Assembly: GCF_000203795.2 (NCBI RefSeq)
Contig: NW_006281099.1
Location: 2,731,774-2,795,773, forward strand
DNA: 64,000 nucleotides
Direction: 5' to 3'
Origin: Batrachochytrium dendrobatidis JAM81
Taxonomy: Eukaryota > Chytridiomycota > Chytridiomycetes > Rhizophydiales
Positions 63,094 through 64,000 of this stretch are shown piece after piece. The position numbers and the translations under genes were made by a program. The notes beneath the pieces were generated by a model. That model made no database searches. It had not been told where the DNA came from and saw only the letters and a list, made by a program, of their open reading frames with translations. The stretch's first letter is position 1; the number at the start of each line of letters is the position of its first letter.

Positions 63094-64000
63094 ATGGCAT
63101 CTACTGCAAGGTAATGTACTTGCTGTTGTAGTAAAACCAAGTGTATTTCATTCGCTTATCACCTGGATATCAGTCATTTTGGTCTGGTCTCTCTTGGCCA
63201 GTCATTCTTGTCATCGAGTGGATTGATAGCATTGGCTAGTGCTCATTAAAGTCTGAATCCATCCACTTGTATTTATATTCATCTCTGACTCTAATTTGGG
63301 CTTTCTTTTGAACTTTATTCCAACCAGAGAGTATATTGATGCTCGTAAAAAGAATGGCATGACGTGGGAGGAGTTTCGAGAACTTAAATCCAAGAAAAAG
63401 GAAGATGTCAACTTCTCTGAAGATAGTATGATCGAGGTATGTTTTGCTTTAAACAGACAGCTTTATTGCTTATACATTGGCTGAATCTTGCATTTCTACC
63501 ATCAACAACATATTGCTACGCCATCATCGTCGATTTGATCAACCCATCCGTTAGTACAGAAAACAACTCGATCAAGAGCGTGACCAAAAACTGCATAATA
63601 AAAAGTCGTCGGGCAGTAGTAGTCATAAACGTAAAAAGGAAAAGAAGAGCAAATCCAAGAAATCCAAAAAAAAGTCGAGCAAGAAGCGGTCGTATAAATC
63701 CGACGAAAGTGAAGAGTCTATATCTGAGACAGATGGCTCTGCAGAGGATACTGATCAAAGCAGAGATCGTAAACGTCGTAATCGAAGTGAAGGGGATTTG
63801 AATCGTGAAAAGGATCGTCGGGACCGTGGTCATAGCAGAGATCATGATCGTGATCGAGACAAGAGCAGAGATACAAATCGGATAAGCACTAGTCGTAGTC
63901 CACGGCGTGAACATAAGCGACAGCAATCTGCGAGTCCTGAGAACAAACCCCCAGCTCACCACACTAAAGAAGAATCGCCATACTCTTCAGAAAAGGAAAA
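63094..64000 (+). CDS. Lys/Arg/Ser-rich nuclear-type protein, N-terminal part (runs off the right edge)
   Basis: Exons 63094-63110, 63328-63436 and 63555 onward are in phase. The conserved-looking N-terminus is MASTAREYIDARKKNGMTWE, then EFRELKSKKKE, then YRKQLDQERDQKLHNKK. After residue 60 the protein becomes extremely basic and serine-rich (SHKRKKKKSKSKKSKKKSSK, RDHDRDRDKSRD, SRSPRR), like splicing-associated SR/RD-repeat proteins. The short N-terminal block resembles a family of RNA-processing proteins, but I cannot name it. The acceptor at 63553-63554 was chosen because it keeps YRKQLDQERD in phase; the next AG (63559) breaks the frame. The C-terminus lies beyond the window. Confidence 0.72.

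Overview
The window is nuclear DNA of a zoosporic (chytrid-type) fungus. The genes carry many short GT-AG introns, mostly about 60-150 nt, and the intergenic DNA is AT-rich. Typical fungal genes (a BCK1/STE11-type MAPKKK, an SPX phosphate transporter, DPM3, QCR2, MCR1) lie beside genes kept only by eukaryotes with motile cilia: CFAP53, CFAP206, katanin p60 and an STPG-repeat protein. Chytridiomycota fit best, and a Rhizophydiales-like genome is a guess. I see no bacterial, plasmid, CRISPR or rRNA features.

Layout. 0-6 kb: the N-terminal part of an unknown protein (-), cytochrome-b5 reductase MCR1 (+), proteasome/TREX-2 subunit SEM1/DSS1 (+) and a G-protein gamma subunit (+). 6.5-14.1 kb, all on the minus strand: CFAP53, the bc1 core protein QCR2 and an allantoate-permease-family MFS carrier. 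14.4-24.4 kb: an SH3-PX-BAR sorting nexin (+) and a 2007-residue SAM-RA-kinase MAPKKK (-). 25.6-31.3 kb: phosducin-like PLP1/TXNDC9 and two unrelated single-pass membrane proteins (+). 31.5-43.7 kb: a run rich in microtubule and cilium genes, namely katanin p60 (-), CFAP206 (+), ARL2 (-), a DUF1764 protein (+) and an STPG-repeat protein (-). 44.2-53.7 kb: DPM3 (-), an arrestin-fold protein (-), an EDEM-like GH47 protein (+), an unknown protein (+) and mitochondrial tryptophanyl-tRNA synthetase (+). 54.3-64 kb: an SPX/SLC13 phosphate transporter (-), a 2.4-kb stretch I cannot explain, a membrane protein with a probable LEA-2 fold (-) and the start of an Arg/Ser/Lys-rich nuclear-type protein (+).

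The most distinctive non-genic signal is a dispersed family of small TA-flanked inverted-repeat elements (MITE-like). Their ends match CAGCCGTATTCACGTAAA or its complement. At least nine copies, complete or partial, sit in intergenic DNA, nearly all close to gene ends. One touches the MCR1 stop codon. Another lies in the shared upstream region of katanin and CFAP206.

Gene models below were spliced by hand using reading frame, GT-AG sites and recalled family sequence. Single-exon and fully phased models are firm. The first exons of CFAP53 and the phosphate transporter are not resolved, and one MFS junction is uncertain.
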